Shown piece by piece: positions 28,865-36,549 of a stretch of DNA of 64,000 nt. How positions within the stretch are numbered: position 1 is the stretch's first letter; the number at the start of each line of letters is the position of its first letter. The position numbers were made by a program, and so were the translations under genes. Under the pieces are notes generated by a model. It worked only from the letters and a program-made list of their open reading frames with translations, did no database searches and was not told the DNA's origin. Source of the DNA: Neisseriaceae bacterium (GTDB lineage: Bacteria; Pseudomonadota; Gammaproteobacteria; Burkholderiales; Chromobacteriaceae); the NCBI GenBank assembly GCA_027489245.1, contig JAIYAC010000021.1, positions 1 through 64,000 of the forward strand. The letters run 5' to 3'.

Positions 28865-28902
28865 AGCGACAAGGCCGCGCCCTGGGGCGCGGCCTTGTCG
28901 TT
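28865..28902 (+). terminator. Strong GC hairpin after the FMN reductase gene
   Basis: Perfect stem of at least 14 bp, GACAAGGCCGCGCC / GGCGCGGCCTTGTC, with loop CTGG, extended by flanking pairs. The following T-run is broken (GTTGTAAT). It lies between convergent genes. Confidence 0.7.
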
Positions 28903-28918
28903 GTAATGGTGAAGCTGC

Positions 28919-29797
28919 CTAGGGGCTGTACCACAGCGCTTTGCGCTGCAGGGGTGTTTCGGCGGGCAGCAAGGGGTTGCCAAGCCGGATGATGACCCGC
29001 TTTTCCAGCTGCAGCCGCCGCAGGGCCCCCGCGTGGAACTGACGGAACAAGCGCTCGAAGCTGCCATCTTCAATGGCACGCTCCAGCCCGGTTTCCAGCA
29101 TGCCGGCCAAGGCCTTGTTGCCGGGTGCCACAAAAAAGTAAAACGCAGTAGGGTAGTGGATCAGGATATGCGGGTCGATGGTGATGCCACTGCGGCGATG
29201 CGCCAGGTACTCGTTTTCCACCTCGATGACACCGCGTGGAAAGTAATCGAAACGCTGCTGGTTCAGCATACTGAACAGGGGTTCGTAGTCGGACGAGGTC
29301 ACCACACTCAGCCCGGCTGCCCGCAGGATATTCACATCCGGCCAGTCGTGGCCTTGGCCTGCGCTGTAGGCACGCAGGTCGTCCACATTTTTGACATCGG
29401 CCAGCAGTTGCTCCCGACCTTCTCCCAGCAGCGCGACCCGCCAGCCTATCAGGCCCTTGTACAGCGGGATGCGTACTGGCTGCAGCTGGCGCTCGCGCTC
29501 CTTGCTGGTCATGGTCCATAGCAGGTCTATGCTGCTGTGAGGGCGCTGCAACTGCAGGATGGCGCGGCTTTGTACCATCGGGCGGGCAGCTTGCAGTTTG
29601 CAGTCTGCATTGGCTTTTTCGCAGGCCAGGCGCAGCAGCGCCAGCATGTATTGCTGCTGCGGGTCGTTGGCGGTGGCCAGTAGCGGGTAGCGGATGGTGA
29701 TGGCGGCGTGGCTGCCAGCGGCCAGCAGCAAGCACAGCCAGGCGAAATGGCGTAACGATGACATGATGAAGGCCCCGCTGCGGTGATACTGCATCAT
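28919..29797 (-). CDS. Exported solute-binding-domain protein
   Basis: 292-residue secreted protein with a signal peptide (about residues 10-31, ending SHA) and a periplasmic-binding-protein-like body. It lacks adjacent transporter genes. Two tandem ATGs (29797 and 29794) follow GGGAGAG with good spacing, which fixes the start; an ATG at 29764 has no ribosome site. Proteins like this are common in Chromobacteriaceae and usually listed as amino-acid binding; the ligand here is not known. Confidence 0.72.
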   Translation of the reverse strand: MMQYHRSGAFIMSSLRHFAWLCLLLAAGSHAAITIRYPLLATANDPQQQYMLALLRLACEKANADCKLQAARPMVQSRAILQLQRPHSSIDLLWTMTSKERERQLQPVRIPLYKGLIGWRVALLGEGREQLLADVKNVDDLRAYSAGQGHDWPDVNILRAAGLSVVTSSDYEPLFSMLNQQRFDYFPRGVIEVENEYLAHRRSGITIDPHILIHYPTAFYFFVAPGNKALAGMLETGLERAIEDGSFERLFRQFHAGALRRLQLEKRVIIRLGNPLLPAETPLQRKALWYSP

Positions 29798-29860
29798 AGG
29801 AATCTCTCCCTGTTTTGCATCAATTACCGCAGGCCGGGGCCTGTCTGCTTGCTGGATGGC

Positions 29861-30937
29861 TTACTGGATAATGCCGCCGCCCAGGCAGATATCGCCGTCG
29901 TACAGGACAGCTGACTGGCCGGGGGTGACCGCCCACTGTTTGTCGCGGAAGGTGAGCGTGGCTTTGCCATCGACTACCGGCGACAGGCTGCACGGTGCAT
30001 CGGCCATGCGGTAGCGGTTTTTGGCGGCGTAGTCGCCAGCGGCCGGTGCCTGCGGCAGCGTCCACGACAGGTCGTCCATCTGCAGCGTGGGCTTCAGCAG
30101 TAGCGGGTGGTCGTGCCCCTGCACCACCACCAGGCGGTTGGCCGCCATGTCTTTGCCCGCCACGAACCACGGGTCACCGGTGCCATCCTTGGCGCCGCCA
30201 ATATTCAGGCCCTTGCGCTGACCCAGGGTATAGAACATCAGGCCCACGTGTTCGCCCACGACCTTGCCGTCCGGGGTGATCATCTCGCCCGGCTTGGTAG
30301 GCAGGTAGCGCTGCAGGAACTCGCGGAACGGGCGCTCGCCAATAAAGCAGATACCGGTGGAGTCTTTCTTGCCGGCGGTGGGCAGGCCGGCTTCTTCGGC
30401 CAGGCGGCGTACTTCGGTTTTGTGGATGTCGCCCAGCGGGAAGATGGCGCGCGCCAGCTGGTGCTGCTGCAGACGGTACAGAAAGTAGCTCTGGTCCTTG
30501 GTGTGGTCCACGCCCTTCATCAGGTAGTGCACGCCGTCTTGTTCCAGCTTGCGGGCGTAGTGGCCGGTGGCGATGCAGTCGGCACCCATGGCCATGGCGT
30601 AGTCCAGAAAGGCCTTGAACTTGATTTCGGCGTTGCACAGCACGTCCGGGTTAGGCGTGCGCCCGGCCGAGTACTCTTTCAGGAAGTACGAAAACACGCG
30701 GTCTTTGTATTCCTTGGCAAAGTTCACGATTTCCATATCGATGCCGACAATGTCGGCCACGCTCATTGCGTCCAGCGCATCCTGCTTGATGGAGCAGTAC
30801 TCGTCGTCGTTATCGTCTTCCCAGTTTTGCATGAACACGCCGATGACTTCGTGGCCTTGCTGTTTCAGCAGCCAGGCTGTTACCGAGGAGTCCACACCGC
30901 CGGACATGCCGACAACAATACGTTTCTTACCCGTCAC
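29861..30937 (-). CDS. mnmA: tRNA-specific 2-thiouridylase
   Basis: 358-residue enzyme that installs the 2-thio group on U34 of tRNA-Lys, -Glu and -Gln using sulfur relayed by the Tus system. The PP-loop is [11 protein letters not shown], the first catalytic Cys lies in [13 protein letters not shown] and the second in [15 protein letters not shown] at 30937 is the likely start: GGAAGGAAGGA lies just upstream and the codon overlaps the stop of the preceding gene as GTGA. The longer reading from TTG at 30958 is less likely. Confidence 0.96.
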   Translation of the reverse strand: MTGKKRIVVGMSGGVDSSVTAWLLKQQGHEVIGVFMQNWEDDNDDEYCSIKQDALDAMSVADIVGIDMEIVNFAKEYKDRVFSYFLKEYSAGRTPNPDVLCNAEIKFKAFLDYAMAMGADCIATGHYARKLEQDGVHYLMKGVDHTKDQSYFLYRLQQHQLARAIFPLGDIHKTEVRRLAEEAGLPTAGKKDSTGICFIGERPFREFLQRYLPTKPGEMITPDGKVVGEHVGLMFYTLGQRKGLNIGGAKDGTGDPWFVAGKDMAANRLVVVQGHDHPLLLKPTLQMDDLSWTLPQAPAAGDYAAKNRYRMADAPCSLSPVVDGKATLTFRDKQWAVTPGQSAVLYDGDICLGGGIIQ

Positions 30938-31479
30938 GGGGAAAATCCTTCCTTCCAAAGTGCAAGAGGCACCACCACCGGTGGTGCCCCGAAATGTCGG
31001 AACCAGCTATCCAATACCCAGATCTGGCCACTGTCGATATCCCGTATCGCCACGGCGTGATGTTCGTTAAACAGCAGCGGGGCGCGAAATACATCGGCCG
31101 ACAGCTGGTGATAGCGCAGTAGCTGGTGGTCTTGCAGCAGGGCCAGCAGGCCGTGCAGATTGTGCGTGTGGTCCAGGCAGTCCATACGGCCCAGGATGCG
31201 CGCATCTTCTTGGTTGCCGCCCTGGTCTTCAGCAATGGGCAGCACCTGCGCGGCGATCTGGTAATACGCCAGGGCGACATCCTGCAAGGCAGCACGCTCC
31301 TCGGCTGCGTTGTCTGCCTGGCGCAAGCGTTGCCCGAACCAGATCAGGGCATCAGGCTGTAAATCAATGGCGCTGCTGCGATCGCAACCGTAATGGTAAC
31401 AGAGGGTTAGCACCTCTGCACCGGCCCGGGGGGCGGGCAGGGCAAGGCATAGCGATAAAAGCAGGGCGGCCCGGCGCAT
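30934..31479 (-). CDS. Conserved exported protein of unknown function
   Basis: 181-residue protein with a clear signal peptide (about residues 1-21, cleavage after RAGA). Conserved-looking features are [10 protein letters not shown] just after cleavage, [10 protein letters not shown] in the middle and [14 protein letters not shown] near the end. I recall this pattern from conserved betaproteobacterial hypotheticals but know no function. It overlaps mnmA by four bases and follows the NUDIX gene by a few bases, so the three form one operon. Confidence 0.8.
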   Translation of the reverse strand: MRRAALLLSLCLALPAPRAGAEVLTLCYHYGCDRSSAIDLQPDALIWFGQRLRQADNAAEERAALQDVALAYYQIAAQVLPIAEDQGGNQEDARILGRMDCLDHTHNLHGLLALLQDHQLLRYHQLSADVFRAPLLFNEHHAVAIRDIDSGQIWVLDSWFRHFGAPPVVVPLALWKEGFSP

Positions 31480-31484
31480 GGTGG

Positions 31485-31958
31485 CTAGCGCCCGTGGTGA
31501 TAAATGCTGGCCAGCGGCAGGCGCTGCCCCGCCAGGTAGTCGTCCAGGCAGCGGCCCACCAGCGGGCTGCGCCAGATGGCCTGCTGCGCGTGGATGTCTG
31601 CAGCACTGAGCCACACCGCCTCCACGATGCCCTCGTCCAGCTGGCTGCGTAGCGGCTGGCTACTGGCCTGGCACACGAAAGCAAATCGCAGATAGGTAAT
31701 GCCGCTGCTGTCGTCCTTGTCGGCCAGGTAAATGCCGCATAGCGCCACAGGGTTGGCCGCATAGCCGGTTTCTTCCAGCGCTTCACGCGCTACGGCTTGC
31801 AGCAGCGTTTCACCGTATTCCATGTGTCCGGCTGGCTGGTTCAGGCGCAGGCCGTGTTCGGTGTTTTCACGCACCATCAGAAAGCGGCCATCGCGCTCGA
31901 TGATGGCGGCCACGGTGGTGTTGGGTTTCCACTGCGTATCGGGAGTCGGGCTGCTCAT
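31485..31958 (-). CDS. NUDIX hydrolase (NudJ-like)
   Basis: 157-residue NUDIX pyrophosphatase. The full NUDIX box G-x5-E-x7-REUxEExGU is present as GHMEYGETLLQAVAREALEE followed by TGY. NudJ enzymes hydrolyse nucleoside tri- and diphosphates and HMP-pyrophosphate. In many proteobacteria NudJ is encoded next to mnmA, as here. The ATG at 31958 is taken; a TTG at 31970 is possible but lies inside the Fur-box region. It is divergent from bfd. Confidence 0.9.
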   Translation of the reverse strand: MSSPTPDTQWKPNTTVAAIIERDGRFLMVRENTEHGLRLNQPAGHMEYGETLLQAVAREALEETGYAANPVALCGIYLADKDDSSGITYLRFAFVCQASSQPLRSQLDEGIVEAVWLSAADIHAQQAIWRSPLVGRCLDDYLAGQRLPLASIYHHGR

Positions 31959-31964
31959 ATCAAT

Positions 31965-31979
31965 TGACAATCGTTATCA
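31965..31979 (+). promoter_or_regulatory. Fur box overlapping the bfd promoter
   Basis: TGACAATCGTTATCA matches the 7-1-7 Fur consensus TGATAAT-N-ATTATCA at 12 of 14 positions. It overlaps TTGACA (31964-31969), which with an 18-bp spacer and TAATAT (31988-31993) forms a bfd promoter. Iron-bound Fur would block the -35 region, as is usual for bfd. Confidence 0.72.
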
Positions 31980-32035
31980 TTTGTTTCTAATATACACGTA
32001 TTGCGACTTATTCTTAATCATAAACAGGTGCTGCC

Positions 32036-32230
32036 ATGTACGTTTGCCTTTGCCACGGTGTAACCGACCGCGACATCCGCCAAGCTGTCTTCGACGGCGC
32101 CGTCACCATGCGCGACCTGGCGCGTGATCTGGGCGTGGCTACCGAGTGCGGCCGCTGCGCCTGCAGTGCCAACCAGGTACGCAAGCAAACCCTGCTGCAA
32201 ATCAGTGAGCCCGAGCTGGTAGCTGCCTGA
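32036..32230 (+). CDS. bfd: Bacterioferritin-associated ferredoxin
   Basis: 64-residue [2Fe-2S] protein that delivers electrons to bacterioferritin so that stored Fe3+ is released as Fe2+. The four cluster ligands are visible in the Bfd pattern: Cys4 and Cys6 (VCLCHGVTD) and Cys38 and Cys41 (ECGRCACSA). The gene is preceded by a Fur box and followed by bfr 115 bp later, so storage and release genes are adjacent but have separate promoters. Confidence 0.96.
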   Translation: MYVCLCHGVTDRDIRQAVFDGAVTMRDLARDLGVATECGRCACSANQVRKQTLLQISEPELVAA

Positions 32231-32284
32231 TTTTTCTGCAGAATCAATCGCATTCCTATTGCATTTTGGCGCGATCAGCCAAGC

Positions 32285-32312
32285 TTGTCATTGCATAATT
32301 TTGTGCCATAAT
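32285..32312 (+). promoter_or_regulatory. bfr promoter
   Basis: TTGTCA (32285-32290), 16-bp spacer, CATAAT (32307-32312). It lies between bfd and bfr and is followed by the near-ideal ribosome site AGGAGG. Confidence 0.6.
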
Positions 32313-32345
32313 CCCTGCAATTCGATATAGCAGGAGGTCACGGCC

Positions 32346-32816
32346 ATGCAAGGCGACAAGAAAGTCATCAAGTTTCTGAACCAGATCCTCAAAACCCAGC
32401 TTACCGCCATCAACCAGTACTTTCTGCACGCCCGCATCTTCAAGAACTGGGGCCTGAAAGAGCTGAACGAGCACGAATACCACGAATCCATCGTGGAAAT
32501 GAAAAACGCCGACAAGCTGATCGAGCGCATCCTGTTTCTGGAAGGCCTGCCCAACCTGCAAGACCTGGGCAAGCTGTACATTGGTGAAAACACCCAGGAA
32601 ATCCTGGAGTGCGACCTGAAGCTGGACACCGAAAGCCTGCCGCTGCTGAAAGACGCCGTTGCGTACTGCGAGTCGGTCAAAGACTACGTGACCCGCGACC
32701 TGCTGACCGAGGTGCTGGAAAGCGAAGAAGAGCACATCGACTGGCTGGAAACCCAGCTGGGCCTGATCGAAAAACTGGGCCTGGCCAACTACCAGCAAAG
32801 CATGATCGAAGACTAA
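32346..32816 (+). CDS. bfr: Bacterioferritin subunit with altered ferroxidase site
   Basis: 156-residue heme-containing ferritin. The heme ligand Met52 is present (IVEMKNADK), as are Glu51, Glu127 and His130 ([10 protein letters not shown]). However, three of the six ferroxidase ligands known from E. coli Bfr differ: Gln18 in place of Glu18, Asn54 in place of His54 and Asp94 in place of Glu94. This resembles the two-subunit bacterioferritins of Neisseria and Pseudomonas, in which one subunit carries heme and the other the active di-iron site. No second bfr gene is in this window. Confidence 0.93.
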   Translation: MQGDKKVIKFLNQILKTQLTAINQYFLHARIFKNWGLKELNEHEYHESIVEMKNADKLIERILFLEGLPNLQDLGKLYIGENTQEILECDLKLDTESLPLLKDAVAYCESVKDYVTRDLLTEVLESEEEHIDWLETQLGLIEKLGLANYQQSMIED

Positions 32817-32840
32817 GCCGCTGCCTGTATCGATTGGTAC

Positions 32841-32871
32841 AAAAAAGCCCGTCAACTGACGGGCTTTTTTT
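32841..32871 (+). terminator. Terminator after bfr
   Basis: Near-perfect symmetric hairpin AAAAAAGCCCGTCA / TGACGGGCTTTTTT with a two-base centre and a seven-T tail; it can also work in reverse. Confidence 0.9.
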
Positions 32872-32923
32872 ATGCCCCCGCCGGTGGTGCAGGGGGGGGG
32901 GAATCGCAAATATGCGGCCAACC

Positions 32924-34504
32924 TTACTGGGCGGCGGAGGCTTCTTCCGGGGCGGGTTCTTCCGGCTCTTGCCATGGCAGGGCCACGCTGTGGTTGTTCA
33001 CCTTCAGGATGCCGTCGTTGAACACCACACTGGTGGACAGTTGGCCACCTTCCCGGCGGATCAGCTTTTGCGCAGCCCATTCGTCCAGCTGGGCAGACAG
33101 CAGGCTGCGTGCCAGTGCGTCGATTTCTTCCAGGTTTGGCTGGTCTTCTGCGCTGGCGTCCACGGTAAACAGGTTGCGTGCTTGTGCTACCACCAGGTTT
33201 TCCAGGGTTTGCTGTGGCAGCTCGATATTGGCTTGTGCCGTAAAGCGTTTCAGGAACAGCAGGGTGTTTTTCAGGTCGCTCTGCTGGAAGCCTTTCAGCG
33301 CCAGGCTGCCGCTGGCTTGCGCCACGCCGCTAGGCATTTTCAGATAGAAAGCATTCACCATCAGCTTCGGGTCGCTCTGCAGCAGGGGCAGGCCTTCCTT
33401 CACGATGGTATCGATGTACTTCTTGCGCAGCTGTGCCGGTTCCAGGCCCTGGAAGGGCAGCTTGCCCAGTGCATCGTCCAGCTTCACCAGGGTAGGGCCG
33501 TGCAGGTGGTTGGCCGAAATATCCAGCTTGAACGGGCCGTACACGCTGTCGTTGTAGGCAAAGCGCTCGAAATCCAGCTTGCCACGGGTGTTGACGAAGT
33601 CGTCCTGCTCGCTGGTCACAATCTGGTATTTCAGCTTGGACAGGCCCACGTTGGACGGGCGGAACTCGCCGGACGGGTTGATGAACTCGCCCACGCGCAC
33701 GCGGCCTACCAGGTAGATCAGCTCGTTCAGCTTGATGCTGTAGGGGATGGCTTCGTTCCAGTTGAGCTTGATGTCACCCACGGTCAGCTCGCTGCTGCCC
33801 AGTTTGACGCCGCTGTTGCCAGGGCGTACTTCGGACAGGTATTTCACGCCGTCAAAGGCAAAGCGGCCTTTGGGGCCGGCTTCCAGCGTAAAGCCCGGGG
33901 TGGTGGACTCGACGTTGTATTCCTTGTAGCCGGCGTGGTAGTTCACTTTCAGGTCGAAGCCCTTCCAGTTCATCTTCACACCTGCCAGCGTTTCTTCGTA
34001 GTCGAAGGTGGGCACGGTGACAGCCAGCTCGCCGCCACCGGTCAGGCCCAGGCGGTTAATCACCGTAATGGGGGGGGCGTCGCCAAAGAAGCGTTGCAGT
34101 GTCTTGCGTGTGGCGTCGCTCATGTCGAACTCGGTGCGCACGATGGCGCGCGCCGGGCGCAGATCCATGTCAAACAGGCCGGGCAGCAGGCCATGGCGTA
34201 CCTGGTGGCGGTAGCGCAGCGTGCCACCCAGCAGCGGGCGCAGGTTTTCCGGCAGCAGGCCAATGTAGGGGCCCAGCAGCTGCTGGTTGAGCGCCAGCTC
34301 GGTGGTTTCTTCGGACGAGAACCAGCCGCGCTCGTACTGGTGCGATTTCACCGTGAAGACGGACATCGCGGCAATCATGCGGTGCTGTTCGGCCAGGGTT
34401 TCTTCGGCCTTGATGCCAGCCCAGTAGGCAAAGCCGCTATACAGTACGAAGGCACCGGCGATGCCGGCGGCAGCCAGTTTGAGGTGTTGCTTGTTAACGT
34501 TCAC
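32924..34504 (-). CDS. YdgA-family DUF945 protein
   Basis: 526-residue protein with one N-terminal membrane helix or signal anchor (about residues 9-29) and a long DUF945 body like E. coli YdgA. The opening region KSHQYERGWFSSEETTEL (W-F-S context) is family-typical. The last 20 residues are Glu/Pro/Ala-rich. YdgA-type proteins are inner-membrane anchored with no defined biochemical role. The start codon is GTG at 34504, with only a weak ribosome site. A decamer copy lies two bases after the stop (32913-32922). Confidence 0.85.
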   Translation of the reverse strand: MNVNKQHLKLAAAGIAGAFVLYSGFAYWAGIKAEETLAEQHRMIAAMSVFTVKSHQYERGWFSSEETTELALNQQLLGPYIGLLPENLRPLLGGTLRYRHQVRHGLLPGLFDMDLRPARAIVRTEFDMSDATRKTLQRFFGDAPPITVINRLGLTGGGELAVTVPTFDYEETLAGVKMNWKGFDLKVNYHAGYKEYNVESTTPGFTLEAGPKGRFAFDGVKYLSEVRPGNSGVKLGSSELTVGDIKLNWNEAIPYSIKLNELIYLVGRVRVGEFINPSGEFRPSNVGLSKLKYQIVTSEQDDFVNTRGKLDFERFAYNDSVYGPFKLDISANHLHGPTLVKLDDALGKLPFQGLEPAQLRKKYIDTIVKEGLPLLQSDPKLMVNAFYLKMPSGVAQASGSLALKGFQQSDLKNTLLFLKRFTAQANIELPQQTLENLVVAQARNLFTVDASAEDQPNLEEIDALARSLLSAQLDEWAAQKLIRREGGQLSTSVVFNDGILKVNNHSVALPWQEPEEPAPEEASAAQ

Positions 34505-34727
34505 GATCCGGCCTGAAAAACGAAATGAACGGGCATCTTACAATACCTGCGCCGGCTTATGAATCGGCATGCGGGCCGATGTTGGCCGCAGTACGCTTGT
34601 GCATTGAATTTCCATGGCATTTTGTGCAGTTTTCTATGTGTGTGGCTGGCGAATGTGCTGGGTTTCAATAAAGTAATGGGTGTAAAATGAGGCATTGTTT
34701 CTACGTACCATGAGGTTTGACCCATAA

Positions 34728-35909
34728 ATGGAATGGCTTAACGGTCTGATCGACCTGCCCTGGTGGGGCTATATCGTGGTGGCACTGGTGCTGACCCACA
34801 TCACCATTGCCTCTGTCACCATTTTCCTGCACCGCCATCAGGCGCACCGTGCGCTGGATCTGCACCCGATTCCTAGCCACTTCTTCCGTTTCTGGCTGTG
34901 GCTTACCACCGGCCAGGTCACCAAGGAGTGGGCATCCATTCACCGCAAACACCATGCGCGTTGTGAAACTGCCGAAGACCCGCACAGCCCGCAAGTGCTG
35001 GGTATCGACAAGGTACTGTGGCAAGGTGCCGAGCTGTACCGTGCCGCCTGCAAAGACCGCAGCATCATGGAAAAATTCGGCCATGGCACCCCGGACGACT
35101 GGCTGGAGCGCCACGTGTATACCGGCCAGACCGGCAAGGGCATTCTGCTGATGCTGGTGATCGACCTGGTGTTGTTCGGTGCTGCCGGCCTGGCGATCTG
35201 GGCGGTGCAGATGGCGTGGATTCCGTTCTTCGCCGCTGGCGTGATCAACGGTATTGGCCACTACTGGGGCTACCGCAACTTCGAAAACGAAGATGCCTCT
35301 ACCAATATCGTGCCGTGGGGCATCCTGATTGGTGGTGAAGAGCTACACAACAACCACCATACCTTTGGCACCTCGGCCAAGCTGTCGTACAAGTGGTTCG
35401 AGTTCGATATTGGCTGGATGTATATCCGCATCATGGAAATCCTGGGCCTGGCCAAGGTGCGCAAGGTAGCACCGCGCCTGGCGCAGACTGCGGCCAACCC
35501 GCAGCTGGACCTGGACCATCTGCAAGCCATCATCGCCAACCGCTACGCCGTGGCTGCCCGCTATGCGCGTGAGCTGAAAGACGTCTACCGCGCCGAAGCA
35601 GCCAAGATCCAGCTGCCCGAGCTGGGTAATACCGACCTGGCGCGCAAGATGAAGGTGTGGCTGAAGCAGGATGCCAAAGACACCCCGATGGCCGAACGTG
35701 CCCAGCTGGCCGCTGTGCTGGCCAAGAGCCAGGTGCTGAATACCGTGTACAGCATGCGCCAGGAGCTGACCCGCCTGTGGGAGCGCTCCTCGCTAAGCCG
35801 CGACGAGCTGCTGAAAGAGCTGCAAGACTGGTGCAATCGTGCCGAGGCCAGCGGTATCGAATCGCTGCAGCGCTTTGCGCAAAGCCTGCGTACTGCCGCG
35901 GTAGCCTAA
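34728..35909 (+). CDS. Membrane fatty-acid (acyl-CoA type) desaturase
   Basis: 393-residue di-iron membrane desaturase that introduces a cis double bond into acyl chains, keeping membranes fluid. All three histidine boxes are present: HRHQAH (about 36-41), HRKHH (72-76) and HNNHH (about 207-211), between four predicted transmembrane helices. The C-terminal extension of about 130 residues is helical and charged and looks characteristic of Neisseriales/Burkholderiales members. It is a single gene with its own terminator. Confidence 0.93.
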   Translation: MEWLNGLIDLPWWGYIVVALVLTHITIASVTIFLHRHQAHRALDLHPIPSHFFRFWLWLTTGQVTKEWASIHRKHHARCETAEDPHSPQVLGIDKVLWQGAELYRAACKDRSIMEKFGHGTPDDWLERHVYTGQTGKGILLMLVIDLVLFGAAGLAIWAVQMAWIPFFAAGVINGIGHYWGYRNFENEDASTNIVPWGILIGGEELHNNHHTFGTSAKLSYKWFEFDIGWMYIRIMEILGLAKVRKVAPRLAQTAANPQLDLDHLQAIIANRYAVAARYARELKDVYRAEAAKIQLPELGNTDLARKMKVWLKQDAKDTPMAERAQLAAVLAKSQVLNTVYSMRQELTRLWERSSLSRDELLKELQDWCNRAEASGIESLQRFAQSLRTAAVA

Positions 35910-35925
35910 GCCTGCCGCTCGCCAG

Positions 35926-35955
35926 AAAGCGCCGCCTGATGCGGCGCTTTTTTTA
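35926..35955 (+). terminator. Terminator after the desaturase gene
   Basis: 10-bp stem AAAGCGCCGC / GCGGCGCTTT, 5-nt loop, seven T in total at the 3' side. Confidence 0.88.
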
Positions 35956-36021
35956 TTGCAGCCGGCTGGCACGGCTGCGCTACAATCCGCGCTTTCCCTT
36001 GTTATTGCTACAGGAGCTGCC

Positions 36022-36366
36022 ATGAGCATCTATCGTCATCTGCCGGGTAAACGCATGTCCGAAGCCGTGGTGGTAAACGGCCTGATCTACACCGTTCAGG
36101 TACCGGAAAGTGGCCAGGGTAATGCCCGCGAGCAAACTGCCGAGACACTGGCGCTGGTCGACAAGGTGCTGGCCGAATTGGACAGCGATAAGACCCGCAT
36201 TATCGAGGCCACCATTTTCATGCCGGACCTGGCCGAATTTGACCAGATGAACGAAGCCTGGGACGCTTGGGTAGCCGAAGGCCACGCGCCGGTGCGCTGC
36301 ACGGTAGGGGCCAAACTGGCGCACCCGGACTGGAAGGTAGAGATCCGCATCGTCGCAGCACGCTAG
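36022..36366 (+). CDS. RidA-family protein
   Basis: 114-residue Rid-family protein. It has the usual trimer-forming core (VVVNGLIYTVQVPE, QTAETLALVDKVLAELDSDKTRI, MNEAWDAW) and the RidA-like end APVRCTVGAKLAHPDWKVEI, in which the arginine of P-x-R-x-x-V is present. That arginine binds carboxylated imines, so deaminase activity is plausible. AGGAG lies six bases before the ATG. A TACAAT box at 35981-35986 probably drives it. It is monocistronic. Confidence 0.9.
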   Translation: MSIYRHLPGKRMSEAVVVNGLIYTVQVPESGQGNAREQTAETLALVDKVLAELDSDKTRIIEATIFMPDLAEFDQMNEAWDAWVAEGHAPVRCTVGAKLAHPDWKVEIRIVAAR

Positions 36367-36385
36367 GTTTTTGCGGCAGTAAAAA

Positions 36386-36420
36386 ACAAGGGCAAGGTCG
36401 CCAGACCTTGCCCTTGTTGT
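36386..36420 (+). terminator. Terminator after the RidA gene
   Basis: 14-bp perfect stem ACAAGGGCAAGGTC / GACCTTGCCCTTGT with loop GCCA, followed by TGTTTTG. The decamer palindrome at 36425 comes immediately after. Confidence 0.8.
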
Positions 36421-36424
36421 TTTG

Positions 36425-36444
36425 TGCGGCCAACGTTGGCCGCA
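36425..36444. repeat. Perfect 20-bp decamer palindrome (head-to-head)
   Basis: TGCGGCCAACGTTGGCCGCA: two complete copies of the window-wide decamer, converging, with no spacer. It lies between the terminator of one gene and the end of the opposing efflux operon. Confidence 0.95.
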
Positions 36445-36454
36445 AGCCGGATGG

Positions 36455-36549
36455 CTAGGGCCTTTAACACTATGCTGCGCCCGGTTTTTCGCGCATTGCC
36501 ACCGCCTGACAAGCGCCGCCACATCAAAAATAGCGTTAACAGGCCCTAG
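36455..36549. mobile_element. Candidate MITE-like element (~95 bp including CTAG duplications)
   Basis: The terminal inverted repeats are CTAGGGCCT-TTAACaCTAT on the left (36455 onward) and CTAGGGCCTGTTAACgCTAT read inward from the right (to 36549): one gap and one mismatch over about 20 bp. The outer CTAG on each side can be read as a 4-bp target duplication. The element has no coding capacity. Its right end provides the TAG stop codon of emrB. It is interpreted as a non-autonomous transposon remnant; only one copy is seen here. Confidence 0.5.

Noticed and set aside
32609-34516. 635-codon plus-strand frame running from bfr through the YdgA-like gene
   Set aside because: Begins out of frame inside bfr and reads through its terminator; antisense to a well-formed DUF945 gene.
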